From the NCBI GenBank assembly GCA_036402075.1, contig DASWTP010000284.1, positions 1-64,000 on the forward strand: a stretch of 64,000 nucleotides of DNA. Direction: 5' to 3'. The notes below the pieces were generated by a model. The model searched no databases. It saw only the letters and a program-made list of their open reading frames with translations, and was not told where the DNA came from. Shown one piece after another: positions 1 to 8,025 of this stretch. This stretch comes from Chryseosolibacter sp036402075 (lineage in GTDB: Bacteria > Bacteroidota > Bacteroidia > Cytophagales > Cyclobacteriaceae). Every line of letters starts with the position of its first letter. The stretch's first letter is position 1. Position numbers and translations under genes: made by a program.

Positions 1-2027
1 ATGACCAGCAATGCAGCAAATACAATGAACCCGGTAAGCGTCACAATAAAATTGAAGTCTTCGTGGACATATTCAACAAAAAGGTTGGTGACCATCTGCC
101 TGTCAAATGCATGAATGCCGGCAAGCTCAAGCTGATCGACAACGTTAGCCTTCTTTTCAGATGCGATATTGACGAGCGTGATCACAGTCGAGACCCCATC
201 CTTTTCGATAATATGATTATCAAAAAATAGTTTGCGGAATGGGCTGAACACTGCTGAATCGGCCTCCTGATATTCTCTGGTCAAAAGATGATCAAAGTTT
301 TGAAATACCTTCTCCGAAAAGCCCAGGCGTGTTCCTGACTCACGTACATCAGCGGTGACCCGTGCTCTCCTTTTGTTCCAGAACTTATTCCAACGATCAA
401 TGCGAATTTTCTGAAGCGAATCGGAAACCACGAACGAAGAGACCGAGGAATATTTTTGGATCATGCCCCTTGCATGCAGCGCGTGAACGGTATTTGTTAC
501 GCGTTCATTCTGCTGTAACGCCTGCTGAAAGGATGGCGATTGTGAAACGAGGTAGCTGGAGGCGAGTGACGTTTTATTAATTGACTCCACCCGGGCCTGC
601 GATTCCCTGAGCCCGGGCGTCATAAAATTCATCTGGCTCAGGTCTGTGTTAAACCTAACATCACCGGCAAAATAGAGTAACACCGGTGTAACCACCACGA
701 TGAAGATGAGAAGCGCACGATTCGTCTCGAAGGAAAACTGTGAAACTTTTTCGATCCACGACTCATGATGTGATTGCGATGAGACGTACTTTCGCGTGAT
801 AAAATGCGGTAGAAAGATCAGCGTTGATAATGCTGCTCCCACCAGGCTGAATGCAGCGAACAACCCCACATCGCGAAGCACCGAGGCATTTACAAACTGC
901 AGGCAGATGAAGGCGAGAACTGTTGTTGCACTGCCCAACGTCATTGGCTTCACCAGGTCCCGAATAACAGTCTCTACGTCATTTACGTGCTTGAGATGGG
1001 AAAGAAAATGCAATGAATAATTTACCGCAATGCCCAGGATAATGGATCCCGCTGCAATTGCGATAATGGAGATCGATCCCTGCACGAGGTACACGCAGCA
1101 AATTGAAAAGAGCGCACCAAAAGCAACCGGGAATAAAATCAAGAATGGCACTCGCTTCTTTCGGAAAAATCCGAGTATAAATACTGCGAGCAGGATCAGC
1201 ATCAAGCCGATCGTGATAAACGTATCGCGCTGCAATTGACGGGCATTTCCCGCTGCCACCACTGGCGCCCCAAAAAATGATGCTTTGATCGTTTGGGTGG
1301 AGAGCCCGGCAGAAATGTCTTCGAGCCTTCGGACGAGCTCGGCATTTTTGCCGGTTTCAGAAGCTTTATATTTCGGTTCAATAAAAAACAAAACGTGGCG
1401 ATGATCGTGAGAGATCAGGTAGTTTTGATACACTTCCACATTCTCATCAAACTGCAACGTTTGTAGCTTCTTTAACACGATGAACGAAATGCCGAGCGGA
1501 TCGTTTACAATGATGTTTTTGGTTGCTATTCCAGAAGGAGAGATCAACTGACGATAATTGGCAGCTAAGCGTGCGTCAATATTCGCTGGTGTTGTCAGGG
1601 AGTCAAGCGCAACATAATCTTCATCATCAAGGAAGATCGGAAGGTTAGACTGGATTGACTGAACTACCTCGATCAGTTGAGAATCATCCACTTCGCTTTG
1701 GATCGAGACGATGTAGTTTGCCGCACTTGCATTCAGCGAGTCGACAAACCGTTCAGTGACGGCAATGAGGGTATCGGGCTGTGGTGTGGCAGCGCTATCT
1801 GCCATGGACACCATACCGATCACGCGTTCCGAGAATTTAGCGTTTCGAAAAACGTAGCTTAGCTTTTCCACCCGCGGATCATCAGGAAAAAATCTCGAAA
1901 TATCTTCTTCGATCGAAACCCTTGAAGCACCGAATGCAAGGAGCGCAAGAATACTCGCCAGCACAATCCAGAATAGCGAGCGCCTGGCTTGAAAAAAACG
2001 GTAAATGCCGATGAATAGAGAATCCAT
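1..2027 (-). CDS. MMPL/RND-family exporter of the polyene locus (partial)
   Basis: The frame opens with ATG at 2025-2027 and runs off the window at base 1, so the C-terminal part is missing. The N-terminus has one membrane segment (about residues 17-35), then a long periplasmic domain. Near residues 265-410 comes a cluster of hydrophobic helices (for example FITIGLMLILLAVFILGFF and IIAIAAGSIILGIAVNYSLHF) typical of MMPL/RND transporters. A second periplasmic domain and the start of a second helix cluster follow to the edge. Predicted exporters of this kind occur in aryl-polyene and flexirubin loci and are thought to move the pigment lipid towards the outer membrane. It lies 11 bases after the DUF2062 frame, in the same operon. 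Function in pigment export is inferred from context. Confidence 0.85.
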   Translation of the reverse strand, partial: MDSLFIGIYRFFQARRSLFWIVLASILALLAFGASRVSIEEDISRFFPDDPRVEKLSYVFRNAKFSERVIGMVSMADSAATPQPDTLIAVTERFVDSLNASAANYIVSIQSEVDDSQLIEVVQSIQSNLPIFLDDEDYVALDSLTTPANIDARLAANYRQLISPSGIATKNIIVNDPLGISFIVLKKLQTLQFDENVEVYQNYLISHDHRHVLFFIEPKYKASETGKNAELVRRLEDISAGLSTQTIKASFFGAPVVAAGNARQLQRDTFITIGLMLILLAVFILGFFRKKRVPFLILFPVAFGALFSICCVYLVQGSISIIAIAAGSIILGIAVNYSLHFLSHLKHVNDVETVIRDLVKPMTLGSATTVLAFICLQFVNASVLRDVGLFAAFSLVGAALSTLIFLPHFITRKYVSSQSHHESWIEKVSQFSFETNRALLIFIVVVTPVLLYFAGDVRFNTDLSQMNFMTPGLRESQARVESINKTSLASSYLVSQSPSFQQALQQNERVTNTVHALHARGMIQKYSSVSSFVVSDSLQKIRIDRWNKFWNKRRARVTADVRESGTRLGFSEKVFQNFDHLLTREYQEADSAVFSPFRKLFFDNHIIEKDGVSTVITLVNIASEKKANVVDQLELAGIHAFDRQMVTNLFVEYVHEDFNFIVTLTGFIVFAALLV

Positions 2028-2038
2028 ATTTTAAACCA

Positions 2039-2377
2039 TCAGGCGGATTGCCGTTTTTTGAAGACTTTTAACATGAGGTAAGTTACCATTCCAAAAACGA
2101 TCCCTGCAACAACTGACAATGTTATCGCCCCTGAAAAATACTGGAGGGCGTTGTTGTGAATAAATTGCAAGGTAATCTTATCGCTGAAGGTGATCGACTG
2201 CGCATTTTTGCCCATCCACAATTTGCCCGTGTAATGACTTAGGTACACGATCACAGGAATCATAGGAGGAATACTGATATTGGCGGCTACGATCACGAGC
2301 GCTTTGTTGAGCCGAAAAAATATCGACAAGGCGATGGCGGTTACAAGCTGAAATCCCCAGATCGGAACAATCCCCAT
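2039..2377 (-). CDS. DUF2062 domain, probably the detached C-terminus of the upstream glycosyltransferase
   Basis: The ATG at 2375-2377 gives 112 residues with the DUF2062 pattern (FMGIVPIWGFQ, then an LNKALV...ISIPPMIPVIVY stretch) and three or four membrane segments. The same frame is open upstream to a stop at 2471-2473, and that upstream part reads like protein (FGQVIEEILSNPG..., KAISVGFGVF). This matches the linker seen in full-length GT2-DUF2062 fusion proteins. The domain is therefore probably the tail of the 2407-3219 glycosyltransferase, separated by a single-base shift in a run of ten A (coding strand) at 2463-2472. It may be expressed by slippage, be a true break, or be an assembly error. 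Confidence 0.75.
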   Translation of the reverse strand: MGIVPIWGFQLVTAIALSIFFRLNKALVIVAANISIPPMIPVIVYLSHYTGKLWMGKNAQSITFSDKITLQFIHNNALQYFSGAITLSVVAGIVFGMVTYLMLKVFKKRQSA

Positions 2378-2406
2378 AAAAACTCCGAAGCCTACCGAAA
2401 TTGCTT

Positions 2407-3219
2407 TTAGTTTGTCAGATTCGCCAGGGTTGGAGAGAATTTCCTCGATAACCTGGCCGAACTTTTTTTTTTAAAACGTCTGAGGAAATCGCGGGGCTTG
2501 ATATACAACAGGGCAATGGTAACGAGCACCGTGTTGAGCACGCTGATGCGCGAAAAGTCCTTAAACGGACGAAAATGAGAAACACGCTTTCCCTTTTCCG
2601 GATAGTAGACTTTAACCGGAACTTCGATGACATCTATGCCAGCCCACGCAGATCGCACAAGCACCTCGATTTCGAATTCAAATTTGCGCGTAACAAACGA
2701 AATTTTCTCAAGCGATCGGATCGGATACAGGCGATAGCCGCTTTGCGTATCGTTTCGTTTGATGCCGGTGTTTACCCAAAACCAGAAATTTGAAAATTTA
2801 TTTCCGAAGCTGCTCTTGCCAGGCACAGCACTTTGATTCATGTTTCGGGCTCCGATGATGATTGCGTTTGGGTTCTCCATCAAAACGTCAGTAAAGGCAG
2901 CCAGGTCATCGGCATAATGCTGACCGTCTGAATCGATCGTGATGGCGTAGTCATAGCCCAATGATCTGGCGAAATCAAATCCTGTTCGAAGCGCAAAACC
3001 TTTTCCCTGGTTCTGTTCGTAGCTTCTCACTTTCACCTCGGGAAATTCCTTCAAAATCGTTGCAGTTGAATCGGTCGACCCATCATTCACAACAACGATT
3101 TCGTTGGTGTAGGCAAGCACGTTGCGAAGAACAGTAGCCAGCGTTCCGGAGTTATTGTAAGTAGGAACGAGAACACAAACCTTCATCTCCTTGAAAACCT
3201 GTTGCAATGGTGTAGTCAT
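2407..3219 (-). CDS. Family 2 glycosyltransferase (N-terminal part of GT2-DUF2062)
   Basis: A GT-A fold family 2 glycosyltransferase. Near the N-terminus it shows VLVPTYNN and then VVNDGSTDST; the nucleotide-sugar/metal site is TIDSDGQH near residue 97. The C-terminus carries a hydrophobic segment (LNTVLVTIALLYI), then PRDFLRRFKKK, after which the frame runs about 18 more residues of atypical sequence to a stop. In the -1 frame the protein would continue into DUF2062 (2039-2377), the usual architecture of this family. A glycosyltransferase in a pigment locus could decorate the lipid or an associated glycolipid; the acceptor is unknown. It starts 5 bases after the hotdog gene stop at 3225. Confidence 0.85.
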   Translation of the reverse strand: MTTPLQQVFKEMKVCVLVPTYNNSGTLATVLRNVLAYTNEIVVVNDGSTDSTATILKEFPEVKVRSYEQNQGKGFALRTGFDFARSLGYDYAITIDSDGQHYADDLAAFTDVLMENPNAIIIGARNMNQSAVPGKSSFGNKFSNFWFWVNTGIKRNDTQSGYRLYPIRSLEKISFVTRKFEFEIEVLVRSAWAGIDVIEVPVKVYYPEKGKRVSHFRPFKDFSRISVLNTVLVTIALLYIKPRDFLRRFKKKSSARLSRKFSPTLANLTN

Positions 3220-3224
3220 TCCTG

Positions 3225-3596
3225 CTAGATAGATGGATTCAGAACAGCTTTCAATTTAAAAAAAGTAACAGTGTCAGCAAACAACGAAGCGTTAATGGCG
3301 ATGCCTGTAACATCAGCTTTGACGGTGATAGCTGCCTGAACAACTTTATTAGCCCCCGGATCGAGCACCGACAGGAATTTCATGTTGTCAGCCTCTGACA
3401 GGATCAGTTTCTTGCCGAGATGGCGTTCCGTGAGTTCTTTCATTAATTGCATCATGCACACACCGGGCACCACGGGCTGGCCTGGGAAATGTCCATCAAA
3501 TATCGGATGAGCCGCGTTCAGCTCAAGACAAGCCTTGACCTCACCGGCTTCCCCTTGAAAGTCCTTAACAACAAAAAGGGAATCGATAACCATCAT
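3225..3596 (-). CDS. FabA/FabZ-like hotdog protein with altered catalytic acid
   Basis: A 123-residue single-hotdog protein with the dehydratase signature GHFPGQPVVPGV at residues 35-46. In FabA and FabZ the catalytic His of this motif is followed 14 residues later by an acidic residue (Asp84 of FabA, Glu of FabZ). Here His36 is followed at position 50 by Gln (VCMMQLM). It may therefore be a non-dehydrating hotdog, an ACP-binding partner or an enzyme with altered chemistry. The locus has a second hotdog protein (13343-13777) that could supply dehydration. Its start overlaps the stop of the upstream lipoprotein gene by one base, indicating translational coupling. Confidence 0.8.
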   Translation of the reverse strand: MMVIDSLFVVKDFQGEAGEVKACLELNAAHPIFDGHFPGQPVVPGVCMMQLMKELTERHLGKKLILSEADNMKFLSVLDPGANKVVQAAITVKADVTGIAINASLFADTVTFFKLKAVLNPSI

Positions 3597-4213
3597 TAGC
3601 GGATAAGTTTTTTCAGGTTGATCTGCATGGCAAAAGTGTGGTGTTGCAAAGTAATACTTTCAGGTCTTTGAACATCGGATCCGCTAAACGCGATAGTGAG
3701 CATCTTCTTCCTTTTGGATGCCGTTTCCAAACGCAGCAAAGAACCGCAATCTTCACGGGTAATTAAAAAATGATTCTGCTTTTTTTCACCTACGCCAAAA
3801 TATTTTTCTCCATTCATCTCCCATGACTTCCACACCCGACTTTGAAAAGGAATTCCCAGGAGGAGCGCAAAATCATTGCGTAAAAGACGGATTACTGCTT
3901 TTTTGTCAAGCTGCCGGATAACGTAGTGGACTTTGAACTTTCCTGCTGGATCGTACCCAAAATCGAAAAACGTAACACCGGCCTCATTGGTAAAAACCAC
4001 GCGCCTTGAGAAATCCGGCATTTCCTTAATCAGCAGCAAACCGCTGATGTGCTTACCAACCACGTCAATCCCCGCATCGTACCACGCAGTTGTGAGTGCG
4101 GGCGGCCGTATGGAAGTTAGGCAACGCTCATCTACTTTGACCGGACGTAAGCCCTTGTATTCAGAGGCACAGGCTGTTCCGAGCAACGCAATACTAAAAA
4201 GCAAAGATCTCAT
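3596..4213 (-). CDS. Putative lipoprotein of the polyene locus
   Basis: I choose the start at 4211-4213, which gives a compact signal peptide (MRSLLFSIALLGTAC) ending in a lipobox-like Cys; a longer frame reaches 4267 but overlaps the upstream LolA-like gene by 74 bases. The mature part (about 190 residues) has no catalytic motif I recognise. It contains an AWYDAGIDVVGKHISG stretch and several beta-type segments, compatible with a LolB-like lipid-binding barrel, but that is a guess. It sits between the LolA-like protein and the hotdog protein, the position at which aryl-polyene loci often encode a small lipoprotein. A role in transfer of the pigment to the outer membrane is inferred from context. 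Confidence 0.7.
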   Translation of the reverse strand: MRSLLFSIALLGTACASEYKGLRPVKVDERCLTSIRPPALTTAWYDAGIDVVGKHISGLLLIKEMPDFSRRVVFTNEAGVTFFDFGYDPAGKFKVHYVIRQLDKKAVIRLLRNDFALLLGIPFQSRVWKSWEMNGEKYFGVGEKKQNHFLITREDCGSLLRLETASKRKKMLTIAFSGSDVQRPESITLQHHTFAMQINLKKLIR

Positions 4214-4838
4214 CGGGAACCTGGGCATTGAGCTTCTTTTCGGTAAAGGTAAGGATTGTTGTGTCACCGGATGGCTCGTTCATTTTGATCGAATCGACCG
4301 AATAGTCCTTTTTTTCAACGATGAGTACAATCGTCTGGAAAAATCCTTTCAGCGTTTTAGTCGTAGGAGTCATTTCCAGCAGATAGGCCTTGGGATTTTC
4401 AAACACCCGCGAAGTAAAGTCCTTGCTGTCGAGGATCGTTCCCTGGACACAATCGATCACGATTTTATTAACCTGCTGGAAAAGCTTGTTCGATTTTAGA
4501 TTCACCGTGTTGGCATGACCTTCATCCTTTACCAGCATTTTCTCCCCATTCATCACCATCATATAGGCGAATGGCTTCTTATACTCCATCCTCACTTTAT
4601 TGGCGCGCTTAAAACTAAAGACTCCGGTTGAGACAATTGTCTCCGTTAGTGCCGTCAGCGTTTTTTCCTGTCTGAAATTACTTGTGATGGAATTGATTTT
4701 CTGCGCTTCTTGCATGAACTGTTTCTTGAAAGACGATAAGTCGGCCACGGGCTGATAGCCGGCATGCTGACCAAACAGTTGTCCGCACACAATAAGAAGC
4801 AAAGTTGCAGTAAACAGACTACGCATACGCTTTTTCAT
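4194..4838 (-). CDS. LolA-like periplasmic carrier protein
   Basis: 214 residues with a cleavable signal peptide (MRSLFTATLLLIVCGQLFGQ, starting at either of two Met codons) and the LolA fold pattern: a helix with NSITSNFRQEKTL, then FSFKRANKVRMEYKKPF and MVMNGEKMLVKDEG. LolA proteins carry lipoproteins across the periplasm. The LolA-like members of aryl-polyene loci are thought to carry the pigment lipid for the MMPL exporter encoded in the same operon. The 5' end overlaps the deacetylase gene by 20 bases and the 3' end overlaps the lipoprotein gene, so the genes are tightly coupled. The cargo is inferred. Confidence 0.85.
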   Translation of the reverse strand: MKKRMRSLFTATLLLIVCGQLFGQHAGYQPVADLSSFKKQFMQEAQKINSITSNFRQEKTLTALTETIVSTGVFSFKRANKVRMEYKKPFAYMMVMNGEKMLVKDEGHANTVNLKSNKLFQQVNKIVIDCVQGTILDSKDFTSRVFENPKAYLLEMTPTTKTLKGFFQTIVLIVEKKDYSVDSIKMNEPSGDTTILTFTEKKLNAQVPDEIFAF

Positions 4839-5592
4839 TCAATAACTCATCTAACCGTACAATTCTTAAACCACTTTTCTGGATATGTTCGATCAATCGT
4901 GGTAAGATTGCAAGGGTGCTTTCGCTGGAATCGTGGAACAGGATGATGTCACCACCCTGTACAGTTGAGCTCACCTTTTTGAACAATTTCTCCGAATCCT
5001 TGATCACTGTATCGAGTGACCGAATCGACCAGCCGATGGTCTTAAATCCACCCTGCCGGATGGCACTTGCCACCATGGGATTAGTAACTCCGTAGGGCGG
5101 GCGAAAGAAGTTAGGCCTCACCCCCAGCGTTTCGAAAATGACTTCGTTCGTATCAGCGAGTTCACGATGAATAGCGCCCGCTGTTTGCAAATCAAAAAGC
5201 TTACCATGCCAGTAACTGTGATTGCCAACAATATGACCTTTCGAGTTGATCCTAGTAAGCAGGGTTGGATTTTCTTTGATTCGATTTCCGATGCAAAAGA
5301 AGGCTGCTGAAACCTGGTAATGTTCCAACACCGCCAGGATCTGATCGGTCATGCCAGGAATTGGTCCATCGTCAAACGTAAGCGCAACTTGGTTCAAACT
5401 TCTCTCTCCGCTTGACCTTACATCAACAAAAAATTCAGCCGACAACACGATGCTCCCATACGCCTGCATCAAAGAATATACGAGGATGATCAACAAATAG
5501 ATCCAAAGCGGAATTTCAGAAAAATTATCACTGATCATAATAGTGATCAGGGCGAGCACAAAAAAAATATTTACTGTTTTGTTCTTTAGCAT
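4819..5592 (-). CDS. Membrane-anchored NodB-type polysaccharide deacetylase
   Basis: 257 residues. Two membrane segments (about residues 7-20 and 29-47) anchor a NodB-homology domain. The catalytic/metal motif TFDDGP lies at 72-77, the zinc ligands His125 and His129 in NHSYWHG, and the RPPYG motif further on. These residues indicate an active carbohydrate esterase 4-family deacetylase, acting on an N- or O-acetylated sugar outside the cytoplasm. The gene overlaps the ketosynthase-like gene upstream by 7 bases and the LolA-like gene downstream by 20, so it belongs to the pigment operon. Together with the glycosyltransferase at 2407-3219 it suggests an amino-sugar or acetyl-sugar step, which is inference. 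Confidence 0.88.
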   Translation of the reverse strand: MLKNKTVNIFFVLALITIMISDNFSEIPLWIYLLIILVYSLMQAYGSIVLSAEFFVDVRSSGERSLNQVALTFDDGPIPGMTDQILAVLEHYQVSAAFFCIGNRIKENPTLLTRINSKGHIVGNHSYWHGKLFDLQTAGAIHRELADTNEVIFETLGVRPNFFRPPYGVTNPMVASAIRQGGFKTIGWSIRSLDTVIKDSEKLFKKVSSTVQGGDIILFHDSSESTLAILPRLIEHIQKSGLRIVRLDELLNEKAYA

Positions 5593-6566
5593 GCTGAAAG
5601 GCTAATCGCAGCGTAATGTGTGCCAAAATACCGATTAAGCACCAGAATATTTCTGATCGTTGCCGTAGTGCCTGCCAGCAGTACAGGATCTGGAACGACC
5701 TGAGTTTGCAGAATCGTTGCAGCCAGCCACACCCCAAAGGACGAGGCTACCGGGCTTTCGCCCGACACGTGCTTAAAGTACGCGGTTGCGGGAAACAACT
5801 CGCTACACGTTTGCTTGAGGTTGTCAGTATCATCCTCCTCACCGATACCAAGAAGCACGAGATCGCACTTTGTTTCAACGCCATTGAGATAAGTAACAAC
5901 ATCATTCAACCGCGGCTTGTACCAGGTTGAAACGGAATCGATGCAGGCAATGGATTTTTCCCGTTGTCCATTTACGACAAAAAATGCAGCACCCTCACCG
6001 TTGACAGTCTTGCGAAACATGCCAAAGCGTTGCTGAATGGAATGACTTGCGTTTGTTATTTCATCCACTCCCCCGATCAGAATATTTCGTTCGATGTCTT
6101 CGTGAGACTGGATGAGGGCATCAAGAAGGGCGCTTTCAAATGAAAATGCACCATGCGCGTAAGTCTGATTATAGCCCTGACACTGAAGAAGCAACGCGAT
6201 CTGCGATCCGATTGTATTATGTGTCGATTGAATGAATGGCGTTGGATTCAATGCCTCCTCCCGATTCTCAATCATTTTCGATAAGAAAGTGCCTGTATCC
6301 TCAAGGCATCCGTAACCGGTTCCAGTAAGGATCGCGTCCGGCACAGCTACTTCCGCCTGGCGTAAGGCAATGGTGGCAGCCCCCACACCCAGCTTGATGA
6401 TCCGGCTCATTCTTCGGATGTTTTTCGGATCGATCAATTGTGCGTAATCGGGTTCAATGGCACCGAATCGGTCCGCTGACGCGCGCTCGACATCGTTTGA
6501 CAATGACTTTGCATTCCACGTTTGCTGCGGTGAAATGTTGCCCATGCCTTTAATGTATAACGCCAT
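5586..6566 (-). CDS. Ketosynthase-like chain length factor (active-site Cys absent)
   Basis: 326 residues with the N-terminal beta-ketoacyl synthase fold (GTGYGCLEDTGTFL, PTPFIQSTHNTIGSQIA). Where catalytic ketosynthases have the nucleophilic Cys, this protein reads YAHGAFSFESALLDA (about residues 136-150), with no Cys. That is the pattern of chain-length-factor-like ketosynthases that pair with an active ketosynthase. The likely partner is the immediately upstream active KS (6568-7761), one base away. The heterodimer would set polyene length. It overlaps the deacetylase gene by 7 bases. Confidence 0.85.
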   Translation of the reverse strand: MALYIKGMGNISPQQTWNAKSLSNDVERASADRFGAIEPDYAQLIDPKNIRRMSRIIKLGVGAATIALRQAEVAVPDAILTGTGYGCLEDTGTFLSKMIENREEALNPTPFIQSTHNTIGSQIALLLQCQGYNQTYAHGAFSFESALLDALIQSHEDIERNILIGGVDEITNASHSIQQRFGMFRKTVNGEGAAFFVVNGQREKSIACIDSVSTWYKPRLNDVVTYLNGVETKCDLVLLGIGEEDDTDNLKQTCSELFPATAYFKHVSGESPVASSFGVWLAATILQTQVVPDPVLLAGTTATIRNILVLNRYFGTHYAAISLSAC

Positions 6567-6567
6567 A

Positions 6568-7761
6568 CTACGCCCTGGAAAAAATTACTGAGGAACAGTT
6601 CCCGCCAAATCCAAATGAATTACTCATGACGTGATTGACTGCCATTGATTCAAAGTCTTGCTGAGGCGTGAGATCGATATCGGGCATCGGCTGCGTGAAT
6701 CTCAGGTTCGGAAACACACATTGATGTTCGATGGCCATCACTGAGAAAGCAGCTTCAACGCCCCCGCATGCCCCCAGGGTATGTCCGGTAAATGCTTTCG
6801 TTGAACTAAGTTTTGGGACCTTGTGACCGAACATGCGCTTTACAGCAGTTCCTTCTGATTGATCATTATTTACGGTGCCTGTTCCGTGCAAATTAATGTA
6901 GTCAATGTCAGCAGGTTTGAGTTCAGCCACCTGGAGTGCCTGCAACATCGCGTTGTATGAGCCACGTCCTTCCGGGGATGAGGCTGTCTGATGGAACGCA
7001 TCGTTGGTGTTGGCAAATCCGGAAACGTAGGCTTTTGCATTCAACTTTTGATCGCGAAGCACAGTGTCAGATACAAGCACAAGGTAGCCGGCACCTTCGC
7101 CAAGGTTTAATCCAGCGCGCGATGCGTCAAACGGACGACACGGCTCTTTGTCAAGGATCATCAGGCTGTTAAAACCATTCAAGGTGAACTTTGTGAGCGC
7201 ATCGGTTCCTCCGGCCACAACGATGTCGAGCATGCCGCGCTGAATAAGTTTTGTTCCGAAAATTATTGAGTTCACAGACGATGAGCATGCCGTGTTAATG
7301 GTCGACACATAGTTTCGGATTTGCAGGGCATCTGCTATCAACTCTGTGGATTTGCCGCATTCATGGTTTACGACATTCCTCAGCCGACCCCTTGAAGGAT
7401 TTTTGAGGAACTCACCAAAAAAATTTTCAGTCAGATCCATACCTCCAACAGTGGTGGCCGAGATCAATCCTGTCCTAAGATGCGGAAGGGTTTTAACGTC
7501 TGCATTTCGCAATGCTTCCTGGGCGGCATGAATACCAAGTAATGCAGTTCGCGTCATTGGCAGCTGTCTCGTTGTTGTCGCCAGTTCTTCATTGGACAGC
7601 TTTACCTCCCCCACAGGCAGAACGCCTTTGTGGATTGAGTCAAGCCTGGTTATATGACCAATGCCGGATGTTTTGGATTGAAAAGCGCGCAACGTTTCGG
7701 GGAGGGAATTCCCAATGGCGCAGATGGCACCAGCTCCCGCAACGTAAACTCTTTTTTTCAC
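6568..7761 (-). CDS. Beta-ketoacyl-ACP synthase (FabF-like, active)
   Basis: 397 residues, normal length for a KAS II-type condensing enzyme. The Cys-His-His triad is present: Cys159 in NTACSSS, His292 in NLHGTGTVNND, His327 in TGHTLG. It would perform decarboxylative condensation of malonyl-ACP with the growing polyene. It is placed directly between an acyl carrier protein gene (7764-8024, two bases upstream) and the Cys-less KS-like gene (one base downstream), which suggests an ACP/KS/CLF unit as in aryl-polyene systems. Chain length and substrate cannot be read from the sequence. Confidence 0.92.
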   Translation of the reverse strand: MKKRVYVAGAGAICAIGNSLPETLRAFQSKTSGIGHITRLDSIHKGVLPVGEVKLSNEELATTTRQLPMTRTALLGIHAAQEALRNADVKTLPHLRTGLISATTVGGMDLTENFFGEFLKNPSRGRLRNVVNHECGKSTELIADALQIRNYVSTINTACSSSVNSIIFGTKLIQRGMLDIVVAGGTDALTKFTLNGFNSLMILDKEPCRPFDASRAGLNLGEGAGYLVLVSDTVLRDQKLNAKAYVSGFANTNDAFHQTASSPEGRGSYNAMLQALQVAELKPADIDYINLHGTGTVNNDQSEGTAVKRMFGHKVPKLSSTKAFTGHTLGACGGVEAAFSVMAIEHQCVFPNLRFTQPMPDIDLTPQQDFESMAVNHVMSNSFGFGGNCSSVIFSRA

Positions 7762-7763
7762 CT

Positions 7764-8024
7764 TCAGGCAGCGGCTTTGTTCGCTTGGATAAATTCAGCG
7801 ATGGTCTTGACGGATTTAAAGATCTTCGGACCATCCTGAGGATTGGCCAGCTTGATTCCATAGTGCTGCTGCAGGAGAACAATCAGTTCGAGCGCATCGA
7901 TGGAATCAAGTCCGAGACCTTCAACAAACAAGGGTTGGTCGTCTCCGATGTCTTCCGGCTTCAGGTGCTTAAGATTGAGCGCTTCAATGATCTGGCGTTT
8001 CAGATTAGCCATTAACTGTTCCAT
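7764..8024 (-). CDS. Acyl carrier protein
   Basis: 86 residues, or 82 if the second Met (MANLKRQ) is used. The phosphopantetheine attachment motif is GLDSIDALEL with Ser41, preceded by the usual helix I and loop and followed by an acidic helix. It carries polyene intermediates for the adjacent ketosynthase pair. A second ACP at 14651-14911 has the variant ELDSLDYIDL, so the locus has two carriers that may serve different stages (starter loading and extension); that division is inference. Confidence 0.92.
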   Translation of the reverse strand: MEQLMANLKRQIIEALNLKHLKPEDIGDDQPLFVEGLGLDSIDALELIVLLQQHYGIKLANPQDGPKIFKSVKTIAEFIQANKAAA

Positions 8025-8025
8025 A

